Shown here piece by piece: positions 12,846 to 22,369 of a stretch of 64,000 nt of DNA. Source of the DNA: Luteimonas padinae (GTDB lineage Bacteria > Pseudomonadota > Gammaproteobacteria > Xanthomonadales > Xanthomonadaceae). The stretch spans positions 56,716 to 120,715 of the forward strand of contig NZ_BMZT01000010.1 in assembly GCF_014652935.1 (NCBI RefSeq), written 5' to 3'. Position 1 is the first letter of the stretch. Each line of letters begins with the position of its first letter. The notes below the pieces were generated by a model. It did no database searches. It was not told where the DNA came from and saw only the letters and a list, made by a program, of their open reading frames with translations. The translations under genes and the position numbers were made by a program.

Positions 12846-13277
12846 ATGCACAAGCGTCCGCTCAACCGTTCCCCCCGTCCCTCCGCGCAGGGCGGCTTCA
12901 GCCTCATCGAGATCATCGTGGTGGTGGTGCTCATGGGCGGCATCGTGGCCTTCGCGGCCTCGCGCATCCTCGGCGGCGGCGACCGCGCCAAGGTCAACCT
13001 TGCGCGCGCGCAGGTGCAGACCCTGGCCGAGAAGGTCAGCCAGTTCGAGATGGACACCGGCACCCTGCCCGGCGCGCTGTCGGACCTGGTGAACGCCCCG
13101 GGGGGCGCGGCCGGCTGGCTCGGCCCCTACGCCAAGGCAGCCGACCTCAACGACCCCTGGAACACGCCCTTCGAATACCGCGTGCCCGGCGACGCCGGCC
13201 CCTACGACATCGTCAGCTACGGCGCCGACCGCAAGCCCGGCGGCGAGAGCGTGAACGCGGACATCCGCTACGAATAA
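12846..13277 (+). CDS. gspG: Major pseudopilin GspG
   Basis: Main subunit of the T2SS pseudopilus. It has 143 residues; a basic leader of 19 residues ends in Gly, then the prepilin motif FSLIEIIVVVVLMGG with Glu at +5. The C-terminal region has the GspG signature LNDPWNTPFEYRVPG and the calcium-site-like PYDIVSYGADRKPGG. The start at 12846 gives a leader of normal length and follows AGGAA; an ATG at 12798 would lengthen it. PilD, encoded at the right edge of the window, would cleave and methylate it. Confidence 0.95.
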   Translation: MHKRPLNRSPRPSAQGGFSLIEIIVVVVLMGGIVAFAASRILGGGDRAKVNLARAQVQTLAEKVSQFEMDTGTLPGALSDLVNAPGGAAGWLGPYAKAADLNDPWNTPFEYRVPGDAGPYDIVSYGADRKPGGESVNADIRYE

Positions 13278-13289
13278 GGGCGGGCCGCC

Positions 13290-13763
13290 ATGAACGCCGG
13301 GCGCGGCGGAAGGCGCCGCTCCGGCGGCTTCTCGCTGCTGGAGCTGCTGCTGGTGATGGTGCTGATCGCCGCGACCGGCGTGCTGGCCGCCGGCGTGCTC
13401 GGCGGCGGCTTCGCGCGCATGGAGCTGCGCGGCAACGCCCGCGACATCGTCACCCAGCTGCGCTACGCGCGCGCCCGCGCGCTGGCCACCGGCACGCCGC
13501 AGACCTTCGCCATCGATCCCGCCGCCCACGCCTGGCAGGGCGCGGACGGGCGCAGCGGCGAGGTGCCGGAGTCGCTGGGCATCCATTTCACCGGCGCGCG
13601 CGAGGTGCAGCCGGCCGACGGCGTCGGCGCGATCGTGTTCTTCGGCGACGGCGCGTCCACCGGCGGCCGCGTGCAGCTCAGCCGCGGCCGCGCGGCCTTC
13701 GACATCGACGTGGCCTGGCTGACCGGCGAGGTGACGATGCACCGGGCGGAGGCGCGGCCATGA
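13290..13763 (+). CDS. gspH: Minor pseudopilin GspH
   Basis: Minor pseudopilin of the T2SS. It has 157 residues with a short Arg/Gly-rich leader, the cleavage site GG/FSLLELLLVMVLIAATG with Glu+5, and a globular part with the GspH-like RYARARALATGTPQTFAIDP. It lies 12 bases after gspG and overlaps gspI by an ATGA. Confidence 0.9.
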   Translation: MNAGRGGRRRSGGFSLLELLLVMVLIAATGVLAAGVLGGGFARMELRGNARDIVTQLRYARARALATGTPQTFAIDPAAHAWQGADGRSGEVPESLGIHFTGAREVQPADGVGAIVFFGDGASTGGRVQLSRGRAAFDIDVAWLTGEVTMHRAEARP

Positions 13764-14182
13764 GCGCCCGCCACCAGCGCGGCTACACCCTGATCGAGGT
13801 CCTGGTCGCGTTCACCGTGCTGGCGCTGGCGCTGACCTTCCTGCTCGGCACGCTGTCCGGGTCCACCCGCCAGGTGCGCTGGTCGGCCGACGCCGGGCGC
13901 GCCTCGCTTCACGCGCAGTCGCTGCTGGCCGACATCGGCGTGGGCGAGGCGCTGGTGCCGGGCCGCGACGAGGGCGAGCTGGAGGACGGCCGCTACCGCT
14001 GGCGGCTGGAAGTGGCGCCGTGGCTCGATCCCCTGCAACCGGCGGCGCCGCTGCAGGATCCCTTCGCCGCGCAGCTGCTGCACCTGCAGCTGGAACTGAC
14101 CTGGGGCGAGGGCGGGCCGGCGCAGCGGCTGGTGGTGGAATCGCTGCGGCTGGTGCAGCCCGAACCGGGCGACGGGCCATGA
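13760..14182 (+). CDS. gspI: Minor pseudopilin GspI
   Basis: Minor pseudopilin thought to start the pseudopilus tip together with GspJ and GspK. It has 140 residues; a leader of 8 residues precedes the motif YTLIEVLVAFTVLALALTF with Glu+5. It overlaps gspH and gspJ by ATGA at both ends. Assignment to I rests on the motif and the position between H and J. Confidence 0.9.
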   Translation: MSARHQRGYTLIEVLVAFTVLALALTFLLGTLSGSTRQVRWSADAGRASLHAQSLLADIGVGEALVPGRDEGELEDGRYRWRLEVAPWLDPLQPAAPLQDPFAAQLLHLQLELTWGEGGPAQRLVVESLRLVQPEPGDGP

Positions 14183-14928
14183 ACCGCGCCCGCGCCGCCG
14201 CCGGCTTCACCCTGATCGAGGTCCTGCTGGCGACGGTGCTGCTGGCCGCCGGCCTGGCGCTGGGCTTCGGCACCCTGCGCGCCGCGACCGCCACCGTCGA
14301 CCGCGGCGAGGCCATCGCCGCGCGCACCGAGCGCATGCGCGCGGTCGAAGGCTTCCTGCGCCGCCGCCTCGCCGCCGCGCAGCCCATCGCCTTCGCGCAG
14401 GACGAAAGCAACGGCGGCGCGCTGCGCTTCGTCGGCGAATCCGACCGCATCCGGTTCGTCGCCGACCTGCCCAGCTACCTCGGCCGCGGCGGCCCGCACC
14501 TGCACGACATCGCCGTGTACGACGTCGACGGCGGCGAGGCGCTGGCGGTGACGTTCGAGCTGGTGCTCGCCGGCGAGACCATCGTGGAGGACGAGCCGCG
14601 GCCGCCCGAGCCGCTGGTCGAAGGCCTGACCGGCCTGCGCATCCGCTACCGCGGCCTCGACGAGGAGGGCCTGACCGACTGGCTGGATGCCTGGGAGTCC
14701 TACGAACAGCTCCCGCTGCAGGTGTCGATCGAGATCGAGAGCCAGGACGGCGGCGCGTGGCCGGCCCTGGTGGTCGCGCTGCCGCAGGCGGCGAGCGCGC
14801 CGGAGTTCGGCAGCGGGCGCGCCAGCCGGCTGGGCCCCCGCGTGGGGCGCGGGATCGCGCCGGGCGGCCGCTCCGGCACGAATGGCGGCGCGCGCAACCG
14901 GCTGCGCGACGCGCGGGGCCGCCGCTGA
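14179..14928 (+). CDS. gspJ: Minor pseudopilin GspJ
   Basis: Tip-complex pseudopilin. From the ATG at 14179 it has 249 residues with the motif FTLIEVLLATVLLAAGLALGF and Glu+5 after the leader MNRARAAAG. The body contains the GspJ-like region GLTGLRIRYRG. Longer frames start at 14020 but would fuse an unrelated Arg/Ala stretch ahead of the leader; the ATGA overlap with gspI supports 14179. The last 40 residues are Gly/Arg-rich and probably disordered. Confidence 0.92.
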   Translation: MNRARAAAGFTLIEVLLATVLLAAGLALGFGTLRAATATVDRGEAIAARTERMRAVEGFLRRRLAAAQPIAFAQDESNGGALRFVGESDRIRFVADLPSYLGRGGPHLHDIAVYDVDGGEALAVTFELVLAGETIVEDEPRPPEPLVEGLTGLRIRYRGLDEEGLTDWLDAWESYEQLPLQVSIEIESQDGGAWPALVVALPQAASAPEFGSGRASRLGPRVGRGIAPGGRSGTNGGARNRLRDARGRR

Positions 14929-15776
14929 TGGCCGCGCAGCGGGGCGCGGCCCTGGTGATCGTGATGTGGCTGGTGGCGCTGCTGACGGCGCTGGTCGGCG
15001 CGTACGCCGCCAGCGCCCGCATCGAATACATGCAGGGACGTGGACTGCACGGCGCGGTCGTCACCGAGTCGGCCGCGCGCGCGGGCCTGGAGTACGCGAT
15101 GGTGCGGGTGCAGGCCGGCCAGCCGGAGTTCGCGTGGGTGCCCGACGGCCGCCCCTACCGCTGGGCCTTCGGCGCGGCGGAGGTGGAGGTCCGCATCGTC
15201 GACGAGTCCGGCAAGGTCGACCTCAACGCCGTCGATGCCGGCCTGCTCGGTTCGCTGTTCCGGGTGCTGGGGGCCGAGGAGGGCCGGGCCGACGCGGTGG
15301 CGGCGGCGATCGTCGACTGGCGCGACGGCGACGAGTTCACCCAGCCGATGGGCGGCGCCGAGGATCCCCAGTACGCGGCGGCAGGCCTGCCCTACGGCGC
15401 CAAGGACGCGCCGTTCGAGACCGTGGCCGAGGTCGAGCAGGTGCTGGGGATGGACCGCGCGCTGTTCGAGGCGGCGGTGCGCCACCTCACCGTGTTCAGC
15501 GGCATGCCGCAGCCCGACGCGCGCTTCGCCAGCGGCGAAGTGCTGCAGGCGCTGGGCACTGATCCGGCGCTGTTGCTGCAGCAGCGCGAAGCCGGTGACG
15601 GGCTTGCCCCGGACCTCGTGGGCGCCGGCAGCGGCACGTATAGTATCGCCAGCCGCGCGCGGCTCGCCGATGGCCGCCAGGCCGTGTTGCGGGCGGTAGT
15701 ACGCGCGGGTGGGGGCGGATTGCCGGGGTCGGCATATGTTCCGCTGGCATGGGAAGAAGGAGCCACGCCGCGCTGA
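14928..15776 (+). CDS. gspK: Minor pseudopilin GspK
   Basis: Large pseudopilin that caps the tip. The 282-residue protein starts MAAQRG/AALVIVMWLVALLTALVG: like other GspK it lacks the Glu at +5. The helical alpha domain includes VDLNAVDAGLLGSLF and AIVDWRDGDEFTQP, both typical of the family. The TGATG overlap with gspJ fixes the start; gspL begins in the same way at its stop. It is slightly shorter than the usual 300-330 residues. Confidence 0.92.
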   Translation: MAAQRGAALVIVMWLVALLTALVGAYAASARIEYMQGRGLHGAVVTESAARAGLEYAMVRVQAGQPEFAWVPDGRPYRWAFGAAEVEVRIVDESGKVDLNAVDAGLLGSLFRVLGAEEGRADAVAAAIVDWRDGDEFTQPMGGAEDPQYAAAGLPYGAKDAPFETVAEVEQVLGMDRALFEAAVRHLTVFSGMPQPDARFASGEVLQALGTDPALLLQQREAGDGLAPDLVGAGSGTYSIASRARLADGRQAVLRAVVRAGGGGLPGSAYVPLAWEEGATPR

Positions 15777-16957
15777 TGGGCACCGTAGAGGACACCGCCG
15801 GTTCACCGCGTCGCGCGGGCCCCGCCATCGCCGGGCCCGGCGCCGCGCTGCGCCCGCGCCTGGCCGGCTTCTGGCGCTGGTGGACCCAGGCCCTGGCCAC
15901 CTGGCTGCCGCAGCGCCTGCGCGAGCTGTTCGGCCTCGCCCGTGAGCGCCTGCTGCTGCAGTCCGCGGGCGATGGCCTGGTGCTGTCGATCGAGGGTCCG
16001 GGCGGCGTGCGCCGCATCGCCGAGCTGCCGGCGCTGTCCTCCAGCGCGGACGACCCGCTGGCACCGCTGCTCGCCCAGCGCGTGACCAGCCTGCCGCGCT
16101 GGCTGCTGCTGCCCGCCGGCGCCACCCTGCGCCGCCGCCTGCCGCTGCCGGCCGCCGCCGCCGACCGGCTGCGCGAGGTGCTCGGCTTCGAGATCGAACG
16201 CCAGACCCCGTTCCCGGCGTCGGAAGTCGAATACGACGCGCGCCTCGTGGGCCGCCGCGGCGATGGCCAGGTGGACGCCGAGCTGGTGGTGGTGCCGCGG
16301 CAGGCCCTCGACGCGCGCCTGGCCGCGCTCGGTCCGCTGGCGGCCACGCTGACCGGCGTCGATGTCGAGGGCGACGAAGGCGGTGGCCGCGGCGTGAACC
16401 TGCTCCCCGGCGCCCGCCGCCACCGGCGCGCCGATCCGTGGCTGGGCTGGAACCTCGCGCTCGGCCTGGTGGCGGTGGTCGCCACCGCCGCCGCGCTGTG
16501 GCAGATCCTCGACAACCGCCGCGCCGCCGCCGACGCCTTCGAGGCCGAAGTCGCCAGCGCCGCGACCCGTGCCCGCGGCGCCTCGGCGCAGCGCCAGGCC
16601 CTGGTCGACCTGGTCGAGGGCATGGCGTTCCTGCAGTCCACGCGCGCCGCGCGCCCGACCACGGTCGAGGTCATGGACGAACTCGCGCGCCGGTTGCCCG
16701 ATTCCACCTACCTCGAAAAGCTGTCGATCGAGGACACGCGCATCCTGCTGATCGGCCTCAGCAGCGAGGCGCCGGCGCTGGTGCAGCGCCTGGAGGGCTC
16801 GCCGCTGTGGCGTTCGCCGGCCCTGGCCGGTGCGCTGCAACCGGACCCGCGCAGCGGCCGCGACCGCTTCACCCTGACCGCCGAGCTGGTGGTCGCGCCG
16901 GCGGCCACCGCCGCGGCGCAGGGCAGGGAGGCCGCCAATGCGCGAAGCAATCCCTGA
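15776..16957 (+). CDS. gspL: Type II secretion protein GspL
   Basis: Inner-membrane platform protein that recruits GspE. It has 393 residues: a cytoplasmic actin-like part (about 30-215), one membrane helix near 231-249 (LGWNLALGLVAVVATAAALW) and a periplasmic ferredoxin-like domain of the PilN/Fimbrial-assembly type (about 260-380). The segment GFEIERQTPFPASEVEYD is typical of PilN/GspL-like proteins. The start is the ATG in the TGATG overlap with gspK; an upstream ATG at 15749 is less likely. It overlaps gspM by 20 bases. Confidence 0.9.
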   Translation: MGTVEDTAGSPRRAGPAIAGPGAALRPRLAGFWRWWTQALATWLPQRLRELFGLARERLLLQSAGDGLVLSIEGPGGVRRIAELPALSSSADDPLAPLLAQRVTSLPRWLLLPAGATLRRRLPLPAAAADRLREVLGFEIERQTPFPASEVEYDARLVGRRGDGQVDAELVVVPRQALDARLAALGPLAATLTGVDVEGDEGGGRGVNLLPGARRHRRADPWLGWNLALGLVAVVATAAALWQILDNRRAAADAFEAEVASAATRARGASAQRQALVDLVEGMAFLQSTRAARPTTVEVMDELARRLPDSTYLEKLSIEDTRILLIGLSSEAPALVQRLEGSPLWRSPALAGALQPDPRSGRDRFTLTAELVVAPAATAAAQGREAANARSNP

Positions 16958-17567
16958 CCGCGACCGCTGGCTGGCGCTGGCGATCCTCGCCGGCGTGCTG
17001 GCCCTGGCCTACCTGGTGCTGGTGCACCCGTGGTGGACGGCGCCGATGCTCGAGGCCGGCGAGCGCATCGAAAGCCTGCAGGAGCGCGACCTGCGCGTGC
17101 GCATGGAGCTGGCGCAGGCGCCGCAGGTGCAGACGCGGCTCGAAGAGGTGCGCGCGGTCGCCGCGCGCGTGCCCGGCTTCATGGACGAGCGCAGCGCCGA
17201 ACTCGCCACCGCGGCGCTGAGCGCGCGCCTGGAAACCGCCGTGCTCGAGGCCAGCCCCGGCAACCGCAGCTGCGCGATCCGCAACCGCTCGCCGATGACC
17301 GACACCCGCCAGCAGGACCGCTTCCGCCGCGCCCTGGTGCAGGTGCGCCTGCACTGCGGCAACCCGGAGCTGGCGGCGGTGCTGCACTCGCTGGAGGACG
17401 GCTCGCCGCGCCTGTTCGTCGACAACCTCAACGTGCTCGCGCCGCGCCAGCCGTTCGGCCGCGGCGCCGGTGCGGGCACCCAGGGCGCGGGCCTGGACGT
17501 GACCTTCGACCTCTACGGCTACCTGCAGCCGCAGCCGGCCGCGGCGGGAGCCAGCGATGCGCGCTGA
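16938..17567 (+). CDS. gspM: Type II secretion protein GspM
   Basis: Bitopic inner-membrane partner of GspL. It has 209 residues: a short cytoplasmic N-terminus, one membrane helix (about 11-32), a coiled-coil-like region (38-75) and a small periplasmic domain. The region CAIRNRSPM and the ending FDLYGYL fit GspM/PulM-like proteins of the Xanthomonas type. It overlaps gspL by 20 bases and gspN by 11 bases. Identity rests partly on gene order. Confidence 0.85.
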   Translation: MREAIPDRDRWLALAILAGVLALAYLVLVHPWWTAPMLEAGERIESLQERDLRVRMELAQAPQVQTRLEEVRAVAARVPGFMDERSAELATAALSARLETAVLEASPGNRSCAIRNRSPMTDTRQQDRFRRALVQVRLHCGNPELAAVLHSLEDGSPRLFVDNLNVLAPRQPFGRGAGAGTQGAGLDVTFDLYGYLQPQPAAAGASDAR

Positions 17568-18387
17568 GACCGCGGGCGCGCGCACCTGGCTGCTCGGCGC
17601 GCTTGCGCTGTGGGCGCTGGCGACCTGGGTGCTGGGGTTGTTCGGCCTCGGCGGGCGGATCGACCGCCTGCCGCCGGATCCCGGCCTGGTGCAGCGCCTG
17701 CCGGCCGCCGCGACCGAGACCGAGGACCGCCTGGGGCCGCTGGCCCAGTACGGCGAATTCGGCGAGCGCCCGCTGTTCACCACCGACCGCCGCCCGCAGC
17801 CGTTCTTCATCAACCCGGTGGACGAGGACGCGCCGGCCGAGTTCGAGTACGTGCTGACCAGCGTGCTGCTGACCCCGGGCCTGCAGGTCGCGATCGTGCA
17901 GCCGGCCGCCGGCGGCGAGTCCGTGCGCCTGAAGGTGGGCGAATCGCCGGCGGGTGCGCAGGGCTGGCAGCTGTCGTCGATCTCGCCGCGCGGCGCCGTG
18001 TTCGACGGCCCCGAGGGCCAGCGCACGCTGGAGTTGCGCGTGTTCGACGGCATCGGCGGTGAAGCCCCCACCGCGATGGCGAGCCCGCCGCCGGCCGGGC
18101 AGGCCACGCCAGGGCGGTCGGGCGCGGGCCAGTCGCCGCCACGTCCCGCATCGACGCCGGCGGCGCCGCGCGCGGCCGCGGCCGACGCCGCGGGCGACGG
18201 CAGCCAGCCGGAGGCCGCGCCCCAGCCCGGCCAGCCGGTTCCCACCGAAGGCGACGCGCCGGCCTCGCCCGCCCCCACACCCGACACGCCGACCGCCCGC
18301 AGTGCCGACGAGCAGGTGGAGGCGATCCGCGCGCGCATCGAGGCGCGTCGCGCCCGCCTGCGCGAACAGGCCCAGCAGGGCCAGTAG
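17557..18387 (+). CDS. gspN: Type II secretion protein N (XpsN-like, GspC-type role)
   Basis: A 276-residue bitopic protein with an N-terminal helix (about 11-31), a periplasmic region with the PilP/GspC-like stretch FEYVLTSVLLTPGLQVAIVQ and a following small beta domain, then a 100-residue Pro/Ala-rich tail ending in an Arg-rich helix. In Xanthomonas the xps cluster has no separate gspC in this position, and XpsN links the inner-membrane L/M pair with secretin D; the same is likely here. No other gspC-like gene is visible in the window. The protein ends 27 bases before the preferred gspD start. Confidence 0.8.
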   Translation: MRAETAGARTWLLGALALWALATWVLGLFGLGGRIDRLPPDPGLVQRLPAAATETEDRLGPLAQYGEFGERPLFTTDRRPQPFFINPVDEDAPAEFEYVLTSVLLTPGLQVAIVQPAAGGESVRLKVGESPAGAQGWQLSSISPRGAVFDGPEGQRTLELRVFDGIGGEAPTAMASPPPAGQATPGRSGAGQSPPRPASTPAAPRAAAADAAGDGSQPEAAPQPGQPVPTEGDAPASPAPTPDTPTARSADEQVEAIRARIEARRARLREQAQQGQ

Positions 18388-18414
18388 CCGGACGGACTCC
18401 CAGGAATGCCCACG

Positions 18415-20637
18415 ATGACGCCGAGATCCCAGTTCAAGCCTGCGCTCGCCGCGCTCCTCGCCACCCTGCTGGCCGCCTGCGCCTCGGTGCCGACGCCCGA
18501 CGTGCGCCGCGACGCGCGCCTGCCGCAGCCCGTGTTCCAGGTCGACGGCGTGCCGCGCGACGCCGCCGCGGCAGCCGCGGCCGACGGCATCGCCGAGGAG
18601 CCTCTGGCGGGCGATCCGCGCGCGATCAAGCACCGCGGCGACGGCCGGGTGATCAACGAATCGCTGGCCGCCTCGCCGCCGCCCAATCTCGCCGGCACAT
18701 CGGGTGAAGCGCGGTTCAATTTCGAAGGCGAATCGCTGCACGCCGTCGTCAAGGTGATCCTGGGCGACATGCTCGGCCAGAATTACGTGATCGCGCCGGG
18801 CGTGCAGGGTACGGTGACCCTGGCCACGCCTAGTTCGGTGAGCCCGGCCCAGGGGCTGAGCCTGCTGGAGATGGTGCTGGGCTGGAACAACGCCCGCATG
18901 ATCTACGCCGACGGCCGCTACAACATCGTGCCCGCGGACGCCGCCGTGGCCAGCGGTGCGGTGCCCGCGCGCACCGGCACCGCCACCGGCGCGCGCGGCT
19001 TCGAGACCCGCGTGGTGCCGCTGCAGTACGTTTCCGCGGTCGAGATGGAGAAGGTGCTGCAGCCGTACGCGCGCCCCAACGCCATCGTCAACGTGGATGC
19101 CGGGCGCAACGTCATCACCGTCGCCGGCACCCGCCAGGAGCTCGAGAACTACCTGCGCACGATCGAGATCTTCGACGTCGACTGGCTGGCCGGCATGTCG
19201 GTGGGCGTGTTCCCGCTGGTGGCCGGCCGCGCGCCGCAGGTGGTGGCCGACCTCGAGAAGGTGTTCGGCGAAGGCAGCAATTCCCCGGTGGCTGGCATGT
19301 TCCGCTTCATGCCGCTGGACGGCGCCAACTCGGTGCTGGTGATCACCTCGCAGCCGGCCTACCTCGACCAGATCGAGCAGTGGATCGCGCGCATCGACGG
19401 TGCCGGCGGCGGCGTGCAGCTGTTCTCGTACGAGCTGAAGTACGTCACCGCCAAGGATCTGGCCGAGCGCCTGTCCGAGGTCTACAGCCGTCGCGGCGGT
19501 GGCAGCAGCGGCGGTGGCCGGCGCGGCGGCGCCTCGCTGATGCCGGGCCTGGAATCCACCGAGATCGGCGACGCCGGCATGGATGGAACGAGCAGTGCGG
19601 ACATCGGTGATCGCAGCAGCGGCAGTGGCGGCGGACTGGGCGGCGGCTCGCTGTCGCTGGGCGAGCGCCAGGGCGGCGACACCTCGGTGACGCTGGAGGT
19701 CGACGGCGCCGAGGTGGGCGTGTCCGCGGTCGACGAGACCAACACCCTGCTGGTGCGCTCCACCGGCCAGGCCTGGCGCTCGATCCGCGAGGTCATCGAC
19801 CGCCTGGACGTGATGCCGCTGCAGGTGCACATCGAGGCGCAGGTGGTGCAGGTCACGCTCAGCGGCGAGCTCGAGTACGGCGTCAGCTGGTTCCTCGAGC
19901 AGGGCATGGACCAGAACGGCATCGGGCCGTTCCCGGCACCCGGCGGCCCGGGCGGTGGCCCCAGCCGCTGGAGCACCCTCGGCGGCAGCATCGGTGGCGA
20001 TGGCGGTGCGGGCCTGGTGTGGTCCCTGGTCAGGAACGATGCCGCGGCGATCATCAGCGCGCTCGACGAGGTGTCGGACGTGCAGATGCTGCAGACCCCG
20101 TCGATCCTGGTGCGCAACAACCACGAGGCCACGCTCAACGTCGGCGACAAGATCCCGATCTCTTCGGTCACGGTGAACCCCGGTTTCGGAGGCGACAGCT
20201 CGTACAGCCAGGTGCAGTACCTGGATACCGGCACCATCCTCAAGGTGCGCCCGCGCGTGACCAGCGACGGCACCGTGTTCCTCGACATCGTGCAGGAAGT
20301 CAGCAGTCCGCAGGGCGAGCGCGACCAGAACGGCAATGTCCGCATCAGCACCAATCGCCTGAAGACCAACGCCGTGGTGCAGAGCGGCGACACGGTGTTT
20401 CTCGCCGGCCTGATCACCGATTCCACCGAACGCGGCTCCAAGGGCCTGCCGGGTCTGAGCCGCATCCCGGTCATCGGGGGACTGTTCGGGCAACAGGTGT
20501 CCGGAACCAGGCGCAGCGAGATCCTGGTGCTGCTGACCCCGACCCTGGTCCGCAACCAGCAGGACGCGCGCAACCTCACCGACGAATACGGCCGCCGCTT
20601 CCGCGCGCTGGAGCCGCTGAACCGGGCCGCCGACTGA
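18415..20637 (+). CDS. gspD: Type II secretion secretin GspD (lipoprotein)
   Basis: Outer-membrane secretin channel. It has 740 residues with a lipoprotein signal ending LLAAC, an N0 domain (about 95-170, FEGESLHAVVKVILGDMLGQ), N1-N3 domains, a Gly/Ser-rich insert of about 65 residues in N3 (about 360-425) and the secretin domain with VNPGFGG, GTILKVRPRV and the closing GLSRIPVIGGLFGQ motif. The start at 18415 is preferred to 18406 because AGGA lies 9 bases ahead of it. It is the last T2SS gene, with the secretin at the operon end as in xps. No pilotin gene is visible nearby; the protein's own lipid may serve for targeting. Confidence 0.95.
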   Translation: MTPRSQFKPALAALLATLLAACASVPTPDVRRDARLPQPVFQVDGVPRDAAAAAAADGIAEEPLAGDPRAIKHRGDGRVINESLAASPPPNLAGTSGEARFNFEGESLHAVVKVILGDMLGQNYVIAPGVQGTVTLATPSSVSPAQGLSLLEMVLGWNNARMIYADGRYNIVPADAAVASGAVPARTGTATGARGFETRVVPLQYVSAVEMEKVLQPYARPNAIVNVDAGRNVITVAGTRQELENYLRTIEIFDVDWLAGMSVGVFPLVAGRAPQVVADLEKVFGEGSNSPVAGMFRFMPLDGANSVLVITSQPAYLDQIEQWIARIDGAGGGVQLFSYELKYVTAKDLAERLSEVYSRRGGGSSGGGRRGGASLMPGLESTEIGDAGMDGTSSADIGDRSSGSGGGLGGGSLSLGERQGGDTSVTLEVDGAEVGVSAVDETNTLLVRSTGQAWRSIREVIDRLDVMPLQVHIEAQVVQVTLSGELEYGVSWFLEQGMDQNGIGPFPAPGGPGGGPSRWSTLGGSIGGDGGAGLVWSLVRNDAAAIISALDEVSDVQMLQTPSILVRNNHEATLNVGDKIPISSVTVNPGFGGDSSYSQVQYLDTGTILKVRPRVTSDGTVFLDIVQEVSSPQGERDQNGNVRISTNRLKTNAVVQSGDTVFLAGLITDSTERGSKGLPGLSRIPVIGGLFGQQVSGTRRSEILVLLTPTLVRNQQDARNLTDEYGRRFRALEPLNRAAD

Positions 20638-20639
20638 GC

Positions 20640-21503
20640 ATGGCCGGCGGGGATCGCGCCGGCACGCCCGAACTGCCGGTGGTGCTGCTGCCGGTCGCGG
20701 TCGACGACGGCACGCTCGATGCCTGCCTGGCGGCACTCGATGCCGGCACGCCCGCAGGCACGCGCGTGTGGCTGGCCGATGACGCGCAGGCCGGGCCGCG
20801 CGGCCTGGCGATCATCGAACGCTGGCTCGAGCGCACGCCGCTGCGCGCGGAATACACGCGCAGGCAGCGGCCGCTGGGCGAGGTCGCGCATCTCGACGAG
20901 GTGCTCGCGGCCTGCGGCGACGCCGACGTGATCGTGCTCGCGCCCGACGCCGTGCCGGGTCCGGGCTGGGCCCGGCAGCTCGCCGCCTGCGCCGCGCGCG
21001 ACGGCTCCATCGCCACGGCCACGCCCTGGTGCAACGCCGGCGAGGCCGCGGCCTGGCCGGCCTGCGGCGAAGTGGCGCCGCAGCCCGACGGCGCTGGACT
21101 CGCACGCCTGGCGCGGGCCGCGGAGACCATGCCGCAGCTGCATCCAGAGCTTCCCGCAGCGATCGACCATGCGGTGTTCATCCGCGGCCGCGCGCGGGCG
21201 AAGGCCGGCGGCCTGGATGCCGCCAGCTACGCGTCCTGGTATGCCGCCCTGATCGATCTTTCGCTGCGCATGGCCGGCCTGGGCTGGCGCAACGCGCTGT
21301 GCGAGACCGCCTTCGTCGCGCGCAGGGGCGAGGGCGGGCCGGCCGACGGCGATCTCGAGGCGCTGGCGGCGCGCTGGCCGGCCTGGCCGCCGCGGCTGGC
21401 GCGGTTCCTGATGCACGATCCGCTCGCGGACTGCCGCACGGCGCTGGCGCAGCGCCTGGACGGCATCGACCCGCCCGCGCAGCACGAGCTGTTCGCGCCA
21501 TGA
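20640..21503 (+). CDS. Glycosyltransferase-like protein (GT-A fold, degenerate)
   Basis: A 287-residue protein directly behind gspD, with an ATG 2 bases after the gspD stop. The first 130 residues look like the start of a family 2 glycosyltransferase: a beta strand VVLLPVA, a helix, then VIVLAPDAVPGPGWARQLAA where GT2 enzymes carry the metal-binding aspartates. Here the usual D-x-D is replaced by PDA, so activity is doubtful. The rest has no motif I know. The ATGA overlap with the next, intact GT2 gene suggests the two work together. The role is unknown. Confidence 0.6.
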   Translation: MAGGDRAGTPELPVVLLPVAVDDGTLDACLAALDAGTPAGTRVWLADDAQAGPRGLAIIERWLERTPLRAEYTRRQRPLGEVAHLDEVLAACGDADVIVLAPDAVPGPGWARQLAACAARDGSIATATPWCNAGEAAAWPACGEVAPQPDGAGLARLARAAETMPQLHPELPAAIDHAVFIRGRARAKAGGLDAASYASWYAALIDLSLRMAGLGWRNALCETAFVARRGEGGPADGDLEALAARWPAWPPRLARFLMHDPLADCRTALAQRLDGIDPPAQHELFAP

Positions 21504-22369
21504 GCGGCGACGGCATCGCCGCCATCGTGGTCAGCCACGAGAGCGCGTCCAGCATCGACGCCTGCCTGTCGAGGCTGCGCGCCGCGGCCGGCGTCAGCGC
21601 CATCCGCGTCGTCGACAACGCCTCCAGCGACGACACCCTGGCCGTGGTCCAGCGGCACGCGCTGGCCGATGCGCGCCTGCGCTTCATCGCCAATCCCGAC
21701 AATCCCGGCTTCGCCACAGCCTGCAACCAGGGCGCGGCCGACAGCGACGCGCCTTGGCTGGCCTTCGTCAATCCCGACTGCATGGTCGAGCCGGACACCT
21801 TCGTGCGGCTGCTGGCGCACGCACGCCGACTGGCGGGCGAGGCGCTGCTGGGCGCCGACCTGGTGGACGAGGCCGGCGTGCGCGACGGTGCCGCGCGCCG
21901 CAACGATCCCGAGTTCGCCGCGATGCTGCGCGGGCCCTGGCGCGCGGGCCGCGGCCGGCCACTGGACGTGGCGGTGGAAGAAGCCGTCGCGCTGCAGCCG
22001 GTGGAGGCGGTGTCGGGCGCGCTGATGCTGATGCCGCGCGCGCTGTTCGAGCGCATCGGTGGCTTCGATGCCGGTTATCGCCTGCACGCCGAAGACCTTG
22101 ACCTGTGCCGGCGCGCGCGCCTGGCCGGCGCCACGGTCGCGGTCGCCAACGACGTGCGCGTGCTGCACCTGCGCGGGGTGTCCTCGCGCTCGCGGCCGTT
22201 CTTCGTGGAATGGCACAAGCACCGCGGGCTGTGGCGCTACTTCAGCCGCTTCGAAGCACCGGCGCGCGGCCCCGCCGTGCGCGCCGGCGTGTGGCTCGCG
22301 ATCTGGGCACACTGGCTTTCACGGCTGCCGCGGATACTGGGCGACGCCTTCCGCACCGGCACGCCATGA
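21500..22369 (+). CDS. Family 2 glycosyltransferase
   Basis: A 289-residue GT2-type enzyme that would transfer a sugar from a nucleotide donor. Motifs in order are [17 protein letters not shown] (strand 1), [10 protein letters not shown] (nucleotide binding), GFATACNQG, the acidic [13 protein letters not shown] and the acceptor-side [16 protein letters not shown] with the ED pair. The overall layout is that of the rhamnosyltransferase-like branch. It overlaps the preceding degenerate transferase and pncB by ATGA. The acceptor is unknown; cell-surface polysaccharide is a guess. Confidence 0.85.
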   Translation: MSGDGIAAIVVSHESASSIDACLSRLRAAAGVSAIRVVDNASSDDTLAVVQRHALADARLRFIANPDNPGFATACNQGAADSDAPWLAFVNPDCMVEPDTFVRLLAHARRLAGEALLGADLVDEAGVRDGAARRNDPEFAAMLRGPWRAGRGRPLDVAVEEAVALQPVEAVSGALMLMPRALFERIGGFDAGYRLHAEDLDLCRRARLAGATVAVANDVRVLHLRGVSSRSRPFFVEWHKHRGLWRYFSRFEAPARGPAVRAGVWLAIWAHWLSRLPRILGDAFRTGTP

